The translations under genes were made by a program, and so were the position numbers. From Rhodococcus oryzae (GTDB lineage Bacteria; Actinomycetota; Actinomycetes; Mycobacteriales; Mycobacteriaceae), in NCBI RefSeq assembly GCF_005049235.1, contig NZ_SUMD01000008.1, forward strand, positions 62,001-126,000: a stretch of 64,000 nt of DNA, in the 5' to 3' direction. Positions 8,842 to 17,578 of this stretch are shown here, piece by piece (positions within the stretch are counted from its first letter, which is position 1; each line of letters opens with the position of its first letter). The notes beneath the pieces are model-generated. The model was not told the origin of the DNA and searched no databases. It was given only the letters and a program-made list of their open reading frames with translations.

Positions 8842-9855
8842 TCACCGGTCCGGGCCGATCGCTGTCAGCCCGAGCGTTAGCCTGCCATGCCGCCGCGACA
8901 GCACCAACCTGGCTCCCGGACGACCCCCGCCGATCGCGACGCCGCCCTGCCCGCGCCACCGCCCGATCAGGTCGTCCGCGGCCCGCAGCTGCCGGTCGGT
9001 CAGGTCCCTCGCGCCGTTCCCGAGCAGCCACAGACGCAGTGCCCTGCGCCGCACCGCCGGGTGGATGTCGACCAGCTCGGCCACGTCCAGCCCGCCAACC
9101 GCGTCCGCGGTGTCGACCCCGCCCGACCCGGCGTCGGCGAGCACCCGGACCGCGATCGCATCGAGCACCTCGCCGTCCTCGCGCAGCTGGTCGGCGGTGC
9201 GGGCCAGCGCCTGCGCCACGCCGCCGCCGAGGATCTGTTCGAGCAGCGGCAGCGCCTCCGAGCGCAACCGCACCCGAGTGAACTCGGGACTGAGGTTGTG
9301 CGGATCCCGGTACGGGTCGAGCTCGAGCTCCTCGCAGGCCTTGGCCGTGACGCCGCGGCGCACCGTGAGCAACGGCCGGCCCCAGGGCGCGTCGAAGTCG
9401 CGCATGCCGGCGAGCGAGCGCGGTCCCGAGCCACGGGCCAGCCCGAGCAGGACCGTCTCCGCCTGATCGTCGAGGGTGTGCCCGAGCAGCACCGGCCGGT
9501 CGGCCCGTGCTGCGCCGAGCGCCTCGTACCGGGTGCGACGGGCGGCGGCCTCCAGCCCGCCGTCGCGGTCGACGCTCACCGTCAGCACCCGTGCCGAGGC
9601 GCAGCCGAGTGCCAGGGCGCGGGCGGCGGCCTGCTCGGCCACCGCGGCCGAGCCCTCCTGCAGCCGGTGGTCGACCACGAGGGCGTGCGCAGGCCCGGCC
9701 TCGGCGACCGCGGCGGCGGTCAGCGCCAGCGAGTCGGCCCCACCGGACAGGGCCACCGCGACACCAGTGCCGGTGCCGTGCGCGGCGACCCAGCGCCGGA
9801 CGGCGTGCCGCACCTCCAGCAACGCCGGTCCCTCGGGCAACGGCGGCCGGCTCAT
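8842..9855 (-). CDS. tilS: tRNA(Ile)-lysidine synthase
   Basis: 337 residues. It converts C34 of the CAU-anticodon tRNA-Ile to lysidine so that it reads AUA, using ATP and lysine. The N-type ATP pyrophosphatase P-loop SGGADS is at 37-42; VDHRLQEGS and GHTLDDQAETVL are the further conserved active-site blocks. The length fits the shorter actinobacterial forms, which lack part of the C-terminal domain of E. coli TilS. The start overlaps the stop of the metalloprotease gene by 4 bp, and its own stop abuts hpt. Confidence 0.96.
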   Translation of the reverse strand: MSRPPLPEGPALLEVRHAVRRWVAAHGTGTGVAVALSGGADSLALTAAAVAEAGPAHALVVDHRLQEGSAAVAEQAAARALALGCASARVLTVSVDRDGGLEAAARRTRYEALGAARADRPVLLGHTLDDQAETVLLGLARGSGPRSLAGMRDFDAPWGRPLLTVRRGVTAKACEELELDPYRDPHNLSPEFTRVRLRSEALPLLEQILGGGVAQALARTADQLREDGEVLDAIAVRVLADAGSGGVDTADAVGGLDVAELVDIHPAVRRRALRLWLLGNGARDLTDRQLRAADDLIGRWRGQGGVAIGGGRPGARLVLSRRHGRLTLGLTAIGPDR

Positions 9856-10922
9856 GCCAGGACCCGGGCGATCCAGCTCTCGGGGTCGTCGATCTCGGCG
9901 AGCAGCGGCAGGGTGTCGGGTCCGGTCCAGATCGCATTGAACTCGGCCATCCCGACCCGGCCGACGACGGCGTCGACGAAGGCCTTGCCCCGCACGTACT
10001 GGGCCATCTTGGCGTCCATCCCGAGCAGCGCGCGGACCAGCCGTTGCAGCGGGTTCACCTGCCGGGCGCGGCGGCGGTCGAACGCCCGCCGGATCGCCAC
10101 CACCGACGGGACGACCGCGGGCCCGACGGCGTCCATCACGTGGTCCGCGTGCCCCTCCAGCAGCGTGCCGAGCATCAGCAACCGGTCAAGGGCCGCCCGC
10201 TGCGACTCCGTCTGGGTGGCGCGCAGCAGCCCGAGCACCCCGCGGTCCTCGGGCGCGGCATCGTCGCCCCTGCGCTGGCGGAGCACCGTGGTGAGCCGGC
10301 CGAGCAGCTCGGCGACGGACTCGTCGCCGCCCTCGCCGATCGCCCCGACGTTGTCCCGCATGTAACCGGCCAGCCAGGGCGAGGAGGAGAACTGGACCCG
10401 ATGGGTGACCTCGTGCAGGCACACCCACATCCGGAAGTCGCTCGGCACCACCTTCAACGCCCGCTCGACGCCGACCACGTTGGGCGCCACCAGCAGCAGC
10501 GTGCCGTGCTCGCCGGTGAAGGGGTCGTACTGGCCGAGGATCGCCGAGGACAGGAACGCGAGCATCGCGCCCGCCTGCAACCCGGCGGGCACACCGCCGA
10601 GCAGGCCGCGGTCGGTGACGGCGTCGTCCCCGGTGAGGTTGGCCATCGATCGGGCCGCGGCGCGGATCCAGCCGGCCCGGTCCACCACCTGCGCCTCAGG
10701 GACGGGCAGCCCGTCGGCCAGGCCGGTGACGTCCCGGACCGGGCCCTCCGCGCGGATGGAGGCAGCGGACAGCTCCGCGACCGCCGCCTCCGCGGAGTAC
10801 CTCGTGGTGCTCGGGCCGGGCTTGGTCAGCCGCACCCCGGTTCGGGAAGCCAGGTCCCAGTCGACGGCGCCGGCGAATCCGCCGGATCGTGGAGAGTTCG
10901 CCGCCTCGCGGCTCACAGGCAC
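9852..10922 (-). CDS. Zinc-dependent metalloprotease-like protein (F420-associated DUF2342 family)
   Basis: 356 residues with the zinc-binding HEVTH motif (H170, E171, H174) in FRMWVCLHEVTHRVQF. The long helical remainder and the position between dacB and tilS match the mycobacterial Rv3626c family, often annotated as associated with coenzyme F420 biosynthesis because of its phylogenetic distribution, although no F420 reaction is assigned. It overlaps the dacB stop by 10 bp and tilS by 4 bp, so it is translationally coupled to both. Substrate unknown. Confidence 0.9.
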   Translation of the reverse strand: MPVSREAANSPRSGGFAGAVDWDLASRTGVRLTKPGPSTTRYSAEAAVAELSAASIRAEGPVRDVTGLADGLPVPEAQVVDRAGWIRAAARSMANLTGDDAVTDRGLLGGVPAGLQAGAMLAFLSSAILGQYDPFTGEHGTLLLVAPNVVGVERALKVVPSDFRMWVCLHEVTHRVQFSSSPWLAGYMRDNVGAIGEGGDESVAELLGRLTTVLRQRRGDDAAPEDRGVLGLLRATQTESQRAALDRLLMLGTLLEGHADHVMDAVGPAVVPSVVAIRRAFDRRRARQVNPLQRLVRALLGMDAKMAQYVRGKAFVDAVVGRVGMAEFNAIWTGPDTLPLLAEIDDPESWIARVLA

Positions 10923-12331
10923 CCGCAGGATCGCAGGGTCGACGCGATCGCGTCGAGGGCGGGGCGACTGACCTCCGGCGGCCGGTCATTGGACATCAGC
11001 GCGAAGGTCAGCACCCGGTTGTCGACGTCGGTGACGTAGCCGACGAGCGCGCTCGCATTGGACAGCGTCCCGGTCTTGGCCCTGACCCATCCGGCGCCGC
11101 GACGATCGCCCGAGGCGTAGCGGTCGGACAGCGTCCCGGTGGCCCCGGCCACCGGCAGGTAGTCCAGCATCGGCCGCAGCCGCTGGTCGGCGTCGCCCGC
11201 GGCGTCGGTGAGCGCCTGGTCCAGCAGCCGCGCCGGGATGCGGTTGTCCACGGAGAGCCCGCTGGCGTCGTGCAGCGTCATCCCGTTGGTGTCGATGCCC
11301 GCGGAGTCGAGGGTCTGGCCGATAGCGGTGACCGCGCCCGCGAACGAGGGTTCGGTCCCGACCGCGATGGCGATCTCCCGGCCGATGGCCTCGGCGAGCA
11401 CGTTGTCCGAGTGGCCCATCATCTGGCCGAGTCGGTCACGCAGGGCGGCGGATTCGACGGAAGCCAGCGGCGCCGCGCCCGGCGGCGCGATCCCGGGGGT
11501 GACCTTGGCGGGGTCGACGCCGAGTGCGGCGGCCAGCGCGCGGCCCGTGTCCAGGGACGCGGTCGCGGTGCGGGGCGACTCGTCCTCGATCGGGTTGAGC
11601 CGCCCACCGTCGAGCATCAGCGACTCGATGGGCGCGATGTAGCCGGCTCCGATGTCCGCGGGGAACCAGCCCTGCGCCATGGTCGGCCCGGCAAACGCGC
11701 TGGTGTCCACCACGATGCTGTCCACCGGTGCCCCAGCGCCCCGGATCTGGGCGGCCAGATCCTCCACGCGCGGCGCGCCAGGGTAGAAGCCGGGCTGGCC
11801 GGCCGGCTGTGCGGTGAGGGTGGGATCGCCGCCGCCGATCAACACGATCTGGCCGGGCACGGCGCCCTGCACCACCCTGGTGGCCACCCGATGCTCCGGG
11901 GGCAGTGCGAGCAACGCCGCCGTTGCGGTGGCGATCTTGGTCGTCGACGCCGGGGTCATCGGGACCTCGGGACGTTGGCTCCAGAGCACGGTGCCGGTCG
12001 CCGCGTCGGACACGGCGCCGGTGAAGTTGCCGAGACCTGGGTCGGCCAACGCGGCACCGAGAGCGGCGGCGAGGGCGGCGGGATTCGGCACCGGGGCGTC
12101 CGCCGGCACCGGCGCGACCTTGGGGTCGGGCAGGATCGGCGGCGGCTCCGGCATGGTGGTGGTCGCCGCGTCGGCTGATGAGTCGCCGTCGAATCGCTGG
12201 CCGGCGAACACCGCCGCGCCCGCGCCGACGACGAGGACCAGCCCCGTGGACAGGAGGAGCCGGACCCGCTTGCGCCGTCGCGCCGCCAAGGACCCCAGCT
12301 TCCGGTCCTTGGATCCGAGCTTTGCCAACAC
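10913..12331 (-). CDS. dacB: D-alanyl-D-alanine carboxypeptidase/endopeptidase (PBP4 type, peptidase S13)
   Basis: 472 residues. It trims or cleaves peptidoglycan stem peptides outside the membrane. One N-terminal membrane anchor lies at about residues 23-45 after a basic stretch (RRRKRVR), followed by a Pro/Asp linker. The three penicillin-binding motifs are in order: STTK (129-132), SDN (308-310) and KTG (419-421). It is the first gene of a minus-strand run dacB, metalloprotease, tilS, hpt, and is divergent from ppa, the same arrangement as Rv3627c/Rv3628 in M. tuberculosis. Confidence 0.95.
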   Translation of the reverse strand: MLAKLGSKDRKLGSLAARRRKRVRLLLSTGLVLVVGAGAAVFAGQRFDGDSSADAATTTMPEPPPILPDPKVAPVPADAPVPNPAALAAALGAALADPGLGNFTGAVSDAATGTVLWSQRPEVPMTPASTTKIATATAALLALPPEHRVATRVVQGAVPGQIVLIGGGDPTLTAQPAGQPGFYPGAPRVEDLAAQIRGAGAPVDSIVVDTSAFAGPTMAQGWFPADIGAGYIAPIESLMLDGGRLNPIEDESPRTATASLDTGRALAAALGVDPAKVTPGIAPPGAAPLASVESAALRDRLGQMMGHSDNVLAEAIGREIAIAVGTEPSFAGAVTAIGQTLDSAGIDTNGMTLHDASGLSVDNRIPARLLDQALTDAAGDADQRLRPMLDYLPVAGATGTLSDRYASGDRRGAGWVRAKTGTLSNASALVGYVTDVDNRVLTFALMSNDRPPEVSRPALDAIASTLRSCGCL

Positions 12332-12448
12332 CCCTCCGTTTGTTTTTCGGCCCGTCGCTGCGCCGCAGGTCCGTCTATTACCTCCACATTATCCCGGACC
12401 GGCTACCCTGACCCCGCACCATCCACCGAGACAAAGCGAGGAAGAGGC

Positions 12449-12940
12449 GTGGAGTTCGACGTCACCATCGAGATCCCCAAGGGTCAGCGCAACAAGTACG
12501 AGGTCGATCACGAGACCGGCCGCGTCAAGCTGGACCGCTACCTCTACACCTCCTTCGGCTACCCCGCCGACTACGGCTACATCGAGAACACCCTCGGTGA
12601 GGACGGCGACCCGCTCGACGCGATGGTGCTGCTGCCCGAGTCGGTCTTCCCCGGCGTGATCGTCGAGGCCCGCCCCGTCGGCATGTTCAAGATGGTCGAC
12701 GAGGCCGGCGGCGACGACAAGGTGCTGTGCGTGCCCGCGGGCGACCCTCGCTGGGACCACATCCAGGACCTCGCCGACGTCTCGCAGTTCGAGCTGGACG
12801 CGATCAAGCACTTCTTCGTGCACTACAAGGATCTCGAGCCGAACAAGCACGTCACCGGCGCCGACTGGGTCGGCCGCGCGGAGGCCGAGAAGGTCATCAC
12901 CGAGGCGGTCGAGCGCCTGAAGGCCAACGGCGGCCACTGA
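12449..12940 (+). CDS. ppa: Inorganic pyrophosphatase (family I)
   Basis: 163 residues from a GTG start preceded by gaggaag. It hydrolyses pyrophosphate to phosphate, pulling forward many biosynthetic reactions. Family I signatures are clear: [17 protein letters not shown], the metal-binding block [11 protein letters not shown], and the conserved HIQDLADV and [11 protein letters not shown] segments. The length is standard for bacterial enzymes. It is divergently transcribed from dacB, with a 117-bp intergenic region holding both promoters, and ends in a strong hairpin terminator. Confidence 0.98.
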   Translation: MEFDVTIEIPKGQRNKYEVDHETGRVKLDRYLYTSFGYPADYGYIENTLGEDGDPLDAMVLLPESVFPGVIVEARPVGMFKMVDEAGGDDKVLCVPAGDPRWDHIQDLADVSQFELDAIKHFFVHYKDLEPNKHVTGADWVGRAEAEKVITEAVERLKANGGH

Positions 12941-12971
12941 GCTGAGGCTCCTCTGGACCACTGAATCACCG

Positions 12972-13016
12972 AAAGTGTGGGATCCCGCCCGGTTTCCGGG
13001 CGGGATCCCACACTTT
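12972..13016 (+). terminator. Perfect 21-bp hairpin terminator after ppa
   Basis: Perfect inverted repeat with 21-bp arms (12972-12992 and 12996-13016) and a TTT loop. The right arm ends in T residues followed by tctc. It lies 31 bp after the ppa stop and 32 bp before the lexA-type gene, insulating the two. Confidence 0.9.
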
Positions 13017-13048
13017 TCTCGTCGTAGGCCTTCACTAGGATTCCCGAG

Positions 13049-13702
13049 GTGAACGGATACGACGATCTCGACCACCTCGACACCTCGACGCTGCCGCCCC
13101 GCCAGCAGCGGATTCTTGCTGTCATCCGAGACTTCGTGGTCGAGAAGGGGTATTCGCCGAGCACCCGGCAGATCGGGGACGCGGTGGGCCTGCGGTCCCC
13201 GTCAACGGTGTCGAAGCATCTGAAGAGCCTGGAGGAGAACGGCTTTCTGCGGCGCGGCGACTCGGTGTCGCGGCCGATCGACGTGCGCCTGTTCCTCCGG
13301 GGATCGGCGACGCGGGAATCGGCGAAGGACTCGGTGCAGGTGCCCGTGGTCGGCGACATCGCGGCAGGCACCCCGATCCTCGCCGAGCAGCACGCCGACG
13401 ACATGCTGACCGTGCCGCGCGAACTGGTCGGATCCGGCACGGTGTTCGGCCTGCGCGTGCGCGGCGATTCGATGGTCGATGCCGCGATCCTCGACGGTGA
13501 CATCGTGATGGTTCGGCAACAGCACGAGGCACATTCGGGCCAGATCGTCGCCGCGATGATCGACGGCGAGGCCACCGTCAAGGTGTACCGGCGCCGGAAC
13601 GGGCACACCTACCTCGAACCGCGTAACCCTGCCTACCAGGTCCTCGACGGCGACGAGGCCGTGGTGCTGGGCAAGGTCGTCTCGGTCATGCGCCGAGTCT
13701 GA
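13049..13702 (+). CDS. lexA: LexA-type self-cleaving repressor (S24 family)
   Basis: 217 residues from GTG with AGGA upstream. The N-terminal winged helix (PPRQQRILAVIRDFVVEKGYSPSTRQIGDAVGL) is LexA-like. The C-terminal S24 domain has cleavage site Ala106-Gly107 (IAAGTPILAE), Ser141 in GDSMVD and Lys178 in EATVKVY, so RecA-stimulated autocleavage is expected. It has the residues of a working LexA, but I see no TCGAAC-N4-GTTCGA SOS box in its 108-bp upstream region, which autoregulated actinobacterial lexA genes usually carry. It may be the main LexA or a second paralogue. Confidence 0.88.
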   Translation: MNGYDDLDHLDTSTLPPRQQRILAVIRDFVVEKGYSPSTRQIGDAVGLRSPSTVSKHLKSLEENGFLRRGDSVSRPIDVRLFLRGSATRESAKDSVQVPVVGDIAAGTPILAEQHADDMLTVPRELVGSGTVFGLRVRGDSMVDAAILDGDIVMVRQQHEAHSGQIVAAMIDGEATVKVYRRRNGHTYLEPRNPAYQVLDGDEAVVLGKVVSVMRRV

Positions 13703-13711
13703 ACGACGCCG

Positions 13712-13748
13712 TGAGTGGTCTCGCCCGGTAGCCGGGCGAGACCACTCA
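13712..13748. terminator. Bidirectional hairpin between convergent lexA and MFS genes
   Basis: Perfect 17-bp arms (13712-13728 and 13732-13748) with a three-base loop (TAG), 10 bp after the lexA stop and 13 bp before the end of the minus-strand transporter gene. There is no U-tract on the plus strand; such U-poor hairpins are common in actinobacteria. Confidence 0.85.
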
Positions 13749-13760
13749 TGCACGCGCGGC

Positions 13761-15458
13761 CTATTCCTCGCCGTCGCCGTTTTCCTTGCGTGCGGCCGCC
13801 GAGGCCGCCAGTCCCCCTGCCGTGCGCAGCGGGACCTCCTTCCAGAAGAAGACCAGCACCAGTCCGACCAGCGCGACACCGGTCACCGACAGGAACACCG
13901 TCGACATCGACTCGGAGAACCCGACCTTGAACGGCTGGGCCAGCGCCGGGCTGAGCTGCTGGATGATCGAACTGTCCTCGAGGACCCGACCGGCCGAGGT
14001 GACGTCCTGGCTCGCCAGCCCGGTCGACAGCGCGACATCGGCCGGGTTCGCGCTGTGCAGGCCGTCCACGACAGCCTGCTGGAAGGCGGGATCCTTTGCG
14101 GCCGAGCGCAGCTCGTCGCTGATATTCGGGGTCAGCTGGGTGAACAGGATGGACAGGAACACCGCGACGCCGAGGGTGCCACCGATCTGGCGGAAGAAGG
14201 TCGCGGCCGCCGTGGACACCCCCATGTCCTGCGGGGGCAGCGCGTTCTGGATCGCCAACGTCAACGGCTGCATCAGGTTGCCCAGACCGAAGCCGGTGAT
14301 CGCCATGAAGACCATGACCAGCGGCAGCGGCGAATCCGCGTGCACGAAGTGCAGCAGGAACATGCCGAGCGTGAGCAGCGAGGCGCCGATCAGCGGGTAG
14401 GCCCGGTAGTGCCCCGTCTTGGAGATCCGCTGACCCGAGATGATCGAGCCCGCCATGAGTCCGAGCACCATCGGCAGCATCTGCATGCCCGCCAATGTGG
14501 GGCTCGACCCGCGAACCACCTGCAGGTACTGCGGCAGCAACGTGATGCCACCGAACATCGCGGCCCCGACGACGATCGAGATGACCACGCCCATCGCGAA
14601 GGTGGAGTTGTGGAACATCCGCAGCGGGATCAGTGCGGCGTCGCGCATCCCCCGTTCCACGAAGATGAACCCGAGCACGCCGAGCACACCGATGACATAG
14701 CAGGCGATCGAAAGGGTACTGCTCCAGCCCCATTCGCGTCCCTGCTCGGCGACCACCAGCAGCGGGACGATGCCGATCGCGAGGACGAGCGCACCCCACC
14801 AGTCGATCCGAACCCCGGGACGGCGGACCTTCGGCAGGTGCAGCACCTTCGAGACCACTGCCAGCGCGAACACGCCGATCGGGACGTTGACCAGGAAAAC
14901 CCAACGCCAGCCGTCGATTCCGAGGATGGTCTCCTGGCCGGCCAGCAGGCCACCGAGCACCGGCCCCAGCACGCTGGACGTGCCGAAGACGGCGAGGAAG
15001 TAGCCCTGGTACTTGGCGCGTTCGCGCGGACCGACGATGTCGCCGAGGATGGCGAGAGCCAGCGACATCAGCCCGCCCGCGCCGAGGCCCTGGAAGGCGC
15101 GGAACGCGGCCAGCGCGTACATCGACTGGGCGAGGGTGCACAGCAGCGAGCCGAGCACGAAGATGACGATCGCGGCCATGAAAAACGGCTTGCGGCCGTA
15201 CATGTCGGACAACTTGCCGTACAGCGGGGTGGAGAGCGTGGCGGTGATCAGGTACGCCGTGGTCACCCAGGCCTGCAGCGCGTAACCCTGCAGGTCGTCT
15301 GCGATCGTCCGGATCGCCGTCGAGACGATGGTCTGGTCGAGCGAGGCCAGGAACATGCCCAGCATCAGGCCGCTCAGGATGACCAGGATCTCGCGGTGGC
15401 TGAACTCTCCGGCCGCGGGTGCGGGGGCGGGGGCGGTGCGTTCGGGTGATTTGGTCAT
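13761..15458 (-). CDS. MFS drug efflux transporter, DHA2 (EmrB/QacA) family
   Basis: 565 residues from the ATG giving MTKSPERTAP. It has the 14-helix DHA2 layout with the family signatures LASLDQTIVSTAIRTI in helix 1, GKLSDMYGRKP between helices 2 and 3, and LGPVLGGLLAG in helix 5. It is predicted to expel drugs or metabolites using the proton gradient. A soluble loop (about residues 440-500) precedes the last helix. The start overlaps the marR-type gene stop (ATGA), so regulator and pump form one operon, and the regulator probably represses both. Confidence 0.93.
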   Translation of the reverse strand: MTKSPERTAPAPAPAAGEFSHREILVILSGLMLGMFLASLDQTIVSTAIRTIADDLQGYALQAWVTTAYLITATLSTPLYGKLSDMYGRKPFFMAAIVIFVLGSLLCTLAQSMYALAAFRAFQGLGAGGLMSLALAILGDIVGPRERAKYQGYFLAVFGTSSVLGPVLGGLLAGQETILGIDGWRWVFLVNVPIGVFALAVVSKVLHLPKVRRPGVRIDWWGALVLAIGIVPLLVVAEQGREWGWSSTLSIACYVIGVLGVLGFIFVERGMRDAALIPLRMFHNSTFAMGVVISIVVGAAMFGGITLLPQYLQVVRGSSPTLAGMQMLPMVLGLMAGSIISGQRISKTGHYRAYPLIGASLLTLGMFLLHFVHADSPLPLVMVFMAITGFGLGNLMQPLTLAIQNALPPQDMGVSTAAATFFRQIGGTLGVAVFLSILFTQLTPNISDELRSAAKDPAFQQAVVDGLHSANPADVALSTGLASQDVTSAGRVLEDSSIIQQLSPALAQPFKVGFSESMSTVFLSVTGVALVGLVLVFFWKEVPLRTAGGLAASAAARKENGDGEE

Positions 15459-15982
15459 CGGACACCCCGCTCCGAGCCGCTGTCGCTCGGCAGGCTCCGC
15501 TCTGGTGAAAACAGCGGGCGCATCCGCTCGTAGTCCGTCACGAACCGGTCCATCAGGCGCGCGAACTCCTGCAGGTCCTCGATGGACCACTCGCCGAGCA
15601 TCATCCCGAGCCGCTCGTTGCGCAGGGCGCGGATCCGGCCGGCTGCGGCCCGTCCGGACTCGGTGACGGCGAGCACGCTGGCCCGGCCGTCGGTCGGGTC
15701 GGCCTGACGCTGCACGTGCCCGCGTTCGACGAGCTGCGCCACCTGGCGACTGACGGTCGACGGGTCGGTGTACATCGATTCCGCGAGCGCACCCGACCGC
15801 ATCGGGCCGTCCTGGAGCAGGCGGAACAGGCAGCCATAGGCCGCCGGGTCGATCCCGTCGGTGGACTTCGCGTGGGCGATGGTCCGCTCCCGTACCCGCT
15901 GCAGCCGAACCAGGAAATTGCCGATCTCGTCGGCGTATGGCTCGATCTCGTCTCGCATCCCGCGCCCCAATGCTTGCGTCAC
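15455..15982 (-). CDS. MarR family transcriptional regulator
   Basis: 175 residues from GTG; an ATG eight codons downstream (MRDEIEPYAD) is a possible alternative start. The winged helix-turn-helix is evident: PMRSGALAESMYTDPSTVSRQVAQLVERGHV followed by the wing DPTDGRASVLAVTESG. It is most likely a dimeric repressor released by a small ligand. It is translationally coupled to the downstream efflux gene (4-bp overlap), which fits a drug-sensing efflux unit. Confidence 0.92.
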   Translation of the reverse strand: MTQALGRGMRDEIEPYADEIGNFLVRLQRVRERTIAHAKSTDGIDPAAYGCLFRLLQDGPMRSGALAESMYTDPSTVSRQVAQLVERGHVQRQADPTDGRASVLAVTESGRAAAGRIRALRNERLGMMLGEWSIEDLQEFARLMDRFVTDYERMRPLFSPERSLPSDSGSERGVR

Positions 15983-15984
15983 TC

Positions 15985-15992
15985 AACTAGTT
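15985..15992. promoter_or_regulatory. Small palindrome at the marR-type start, possible operator
   Basis: AACTAGTT is a perfect 8-bp palindrome directly upstream of the GTG. It is flanked by a wider inverted pair TTGCG (15973 on) and CGCAA about 20 bp apart. MarR proteins often bind such sites overlapping their own start. This is suggestive only. Confidence 0.35.
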
Positions 15993-16049
15993 TCCGGCCG
16001 CAAGTATGTGACGGGGGCACGCCGTTGAGCAAGCGGCAAAATGACGAGA

Positions 16050-16078
16050 ACCCCCGTCCGGTTCGGCCGGACGAGGGT
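16050..16078 (-). terminator. Hairpin terminator downstream of the crotonase gene
   Basis: Arms 16050-16061 and 16067-16078 pair with one mismatch. Read on the minus strand the hairpin is followed by a T-rich stretch (ttctcgtcatttt). It lies 24 bp beyond the crotonase stop. Confidence 0.75.
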
Positions 16079-16102
16079 CCCCGCCATAGGAGGGAAGGGA
16101 GG

Positions 16103-16930
16103 TCAGCGACCCTGGAAGTCCGGGGTGCGCTTCTGGAACACCGCGGCCATGGCCTCGCCGATGTCCTCGGAGGCGAGGAATGCCGCATTCCAGGCCGCCA
16201 CGTACCGCAGGCTGTCGTCCACGCCGGCCGAGCGGCGGTGATCGAGCACGTCCTTGATGCCGTGCACCACCAGCGGCGGGTTCGCGGCGATCTCGGCGGC
16301 GGTGGCGTGTGCGGCCGCCAGGACGGCGTCGGCATCGGCGAACACGTCGTTGACCAGGCCGATCTTCTCAGCCCGCGCCGCGTCGATGTCCTTGCCGGTG
16401 AGCGCGAGTTCGCGCAGGTGGCCGTCGCCGATGATCGCGGGCAGCCGGGCGAGGGTGCCCATGTCCGCGACGATCGCGACCTTCACCTCGCGAATGCTGA
16501 ACTTCGCGTCCGCACTCGCGTATCGGATGTCGGCCGCGGTGACGAGATCGACGGCACCACCGATGCACCAGCCCTGGATGGCCGCGACGACCGGCTTGCG
16601 GCAGTCGGCCACGGCGTTGATCGAGCGCTGCATCTGCTTGATGTCCTCGTGGAAGGCGGTCCGCGGTGCGGCCTGCGCCTTGTCGCCGAGGACCGGCGCC
16701 ATCATCGGGGCCATCGCCGCGAGGTCGAGGCCGAAGGAGAAGTGCTTGCCCGCTCCGGCGAGGACCACCGCCCGCACCTCGGGGTCGGCGTCCAGCTCGG
16801 CGAAGATCAGCGGCAGCTCGCGCCAGAAGTCGGGACCCTGCGCGTTGCCCTTGCCGGGCCCGATGAGGGTCACCTGTGCGACGCGGTCCTTGCGCTCGAC
16901 GGTGAAGGCATTCCAGGTCTGCTCGGTCAT
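16103..16930 (-). CDS. Crotonase family enzyme, dienoyl-CoA isomerase (ECH1)-like
   Basis: 275 residues with the enoyl-CoA hydratase fold. The oxyanion-hole segment HFSFGLDL and the second one GWCIGGAVDLV are present. The catalytic pair is Glu148 (IREVKVAI) and Asp156 (VADMGTLARLP), eight apart. This is the Glu/Asp arrangement of delta3,5-delta2,4-dienoyl-CoA isomerase (E196/D204 in rat ECH1, AADVGTLQRLP) rather than the two Glu of a hydratase. It probably helps beta-oxidation of unsaturated fatty acids. It is monocistronic, divergent from uraD. Confidence 0.88.
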   Translation of the reverse strand: MTEQTWNAFTVERKDRVAQVTLIGPGKGNAQGPDFWRELPLIFAELDADPEVRAVVLAGAGKHFSFGLDLAAMAPMMAPVLGDKAQAAPRTAFHEDIKQMQRSINAVADCRKPVVAAIQGWCIGGAVDLVTAADIRYASADAKFSIREVKVAIVADMGTLARLPAIIGDGHLRELALTGKDIDAARAEKIGLVNDVFADADAVLAAAHATAAEIAANPPLVVHGIKDVLDHRRSAGVDDSLRYVAAWNAAFLASEDIGEAMAAVFQKRTPDFQGR

Positions 16931-17056
16931 TACTCAAGAGTAACAATCCCCGGCGGCGCACGTTAAGGCTGCGCAAACTCCACCCGCGGGGTCTTTTCCC
17001 GGGTCAGACTGAAGCGCAGAATCGGCTTTCAGGAGCCGGGCGAGATCGGAGATGCC

Positions 17057-17578
17057 ATGTTGATGCATCAGGGGATCGGGCTCGACAGGTTCAATGCGCT
17101 GTCCGAGCGGGGCGCGGTCCACGCGCTGTTCGAGTGCTGCTGCTCGGCTACCTGGGCCCGGCATGTCGCGGCGGGCAGACCGTACAAATCGCACCTCGAG
17201 CTGCTCACCGCGGCGGACTCCGAGCTGTTCGAGCTGTCCGAGGCGGACATCGACCGGGCGCTGGAGTGTCACCCCGGGATCGGTCGCCGGGCCCAGACCA
17301 CGGCCTCGAGCCAGGAGCAGTGCGCGGTCTGGGCGCCCGACGAGGCCACCATGTCCGCGGTGCTGGAGGCCACCACCCACTACGAGGAGAAGTTCGGGCA
17401 CGTCTACCTCTGGTGCGCGGCCGGTCGCGATGCCACCGACCTGCTCGACGACCTCACCCATCGGCTGGGCAACTCCCCCGACACCGAACTCAAGACCATG
17501 CTGGGCGAGCTCGCGAAGATCAACCGGAGCCGGATCGAGCGGATGCTCGGCCCGGAGGGCGGCTACCTCGACTACTGA
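17057..17578 (+). CDS. uraD: OHCU decarboxylase (ureidoimidazoline decarboxylase)
   Basis: 173 residues; GGAG six bases before the first ATG favours it over the ATG two codons later. The family decarboxylates 2-oxo-4-hydroxy-4-carboxy-5-ureidoimidazoline to S-allantoin in urate breakdown. Family marks: catalytic His72 in CHPGIG, the SSQEQ segment, and FGHVYLWCAAGRD near residue 113. No urate oxidase or hydroxyisourate hydrolase gene is next to it, so the pathway partners must lie elsewhere. It ends in a 7-bp tail-to-tail overlap with the LuxR-type gene. Confidence 0.85.
   Translation: MLMHQGIGLDRFNALSERGAVHALFECCCSATWARHVAAGRPYKSHLELLTAADSELFELSEADIDRALECHPGIGRRAQTTASSQEQCAVWAPDEATMSAVLEATTHYEEKFGHVYLWCAAGRDATDLLDDLTHRLGNSPDTELKTMLGELAKINRSRIERMLGPEGGYLDY

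Noticed and set aside
13020-13048. SOS box before the lexA-type gene
   Set aside because: No GTTCGA/TCGAAC pair with four-base spacing could be found here; single half-sites elsewhere (for example near 23200) occur by chance.
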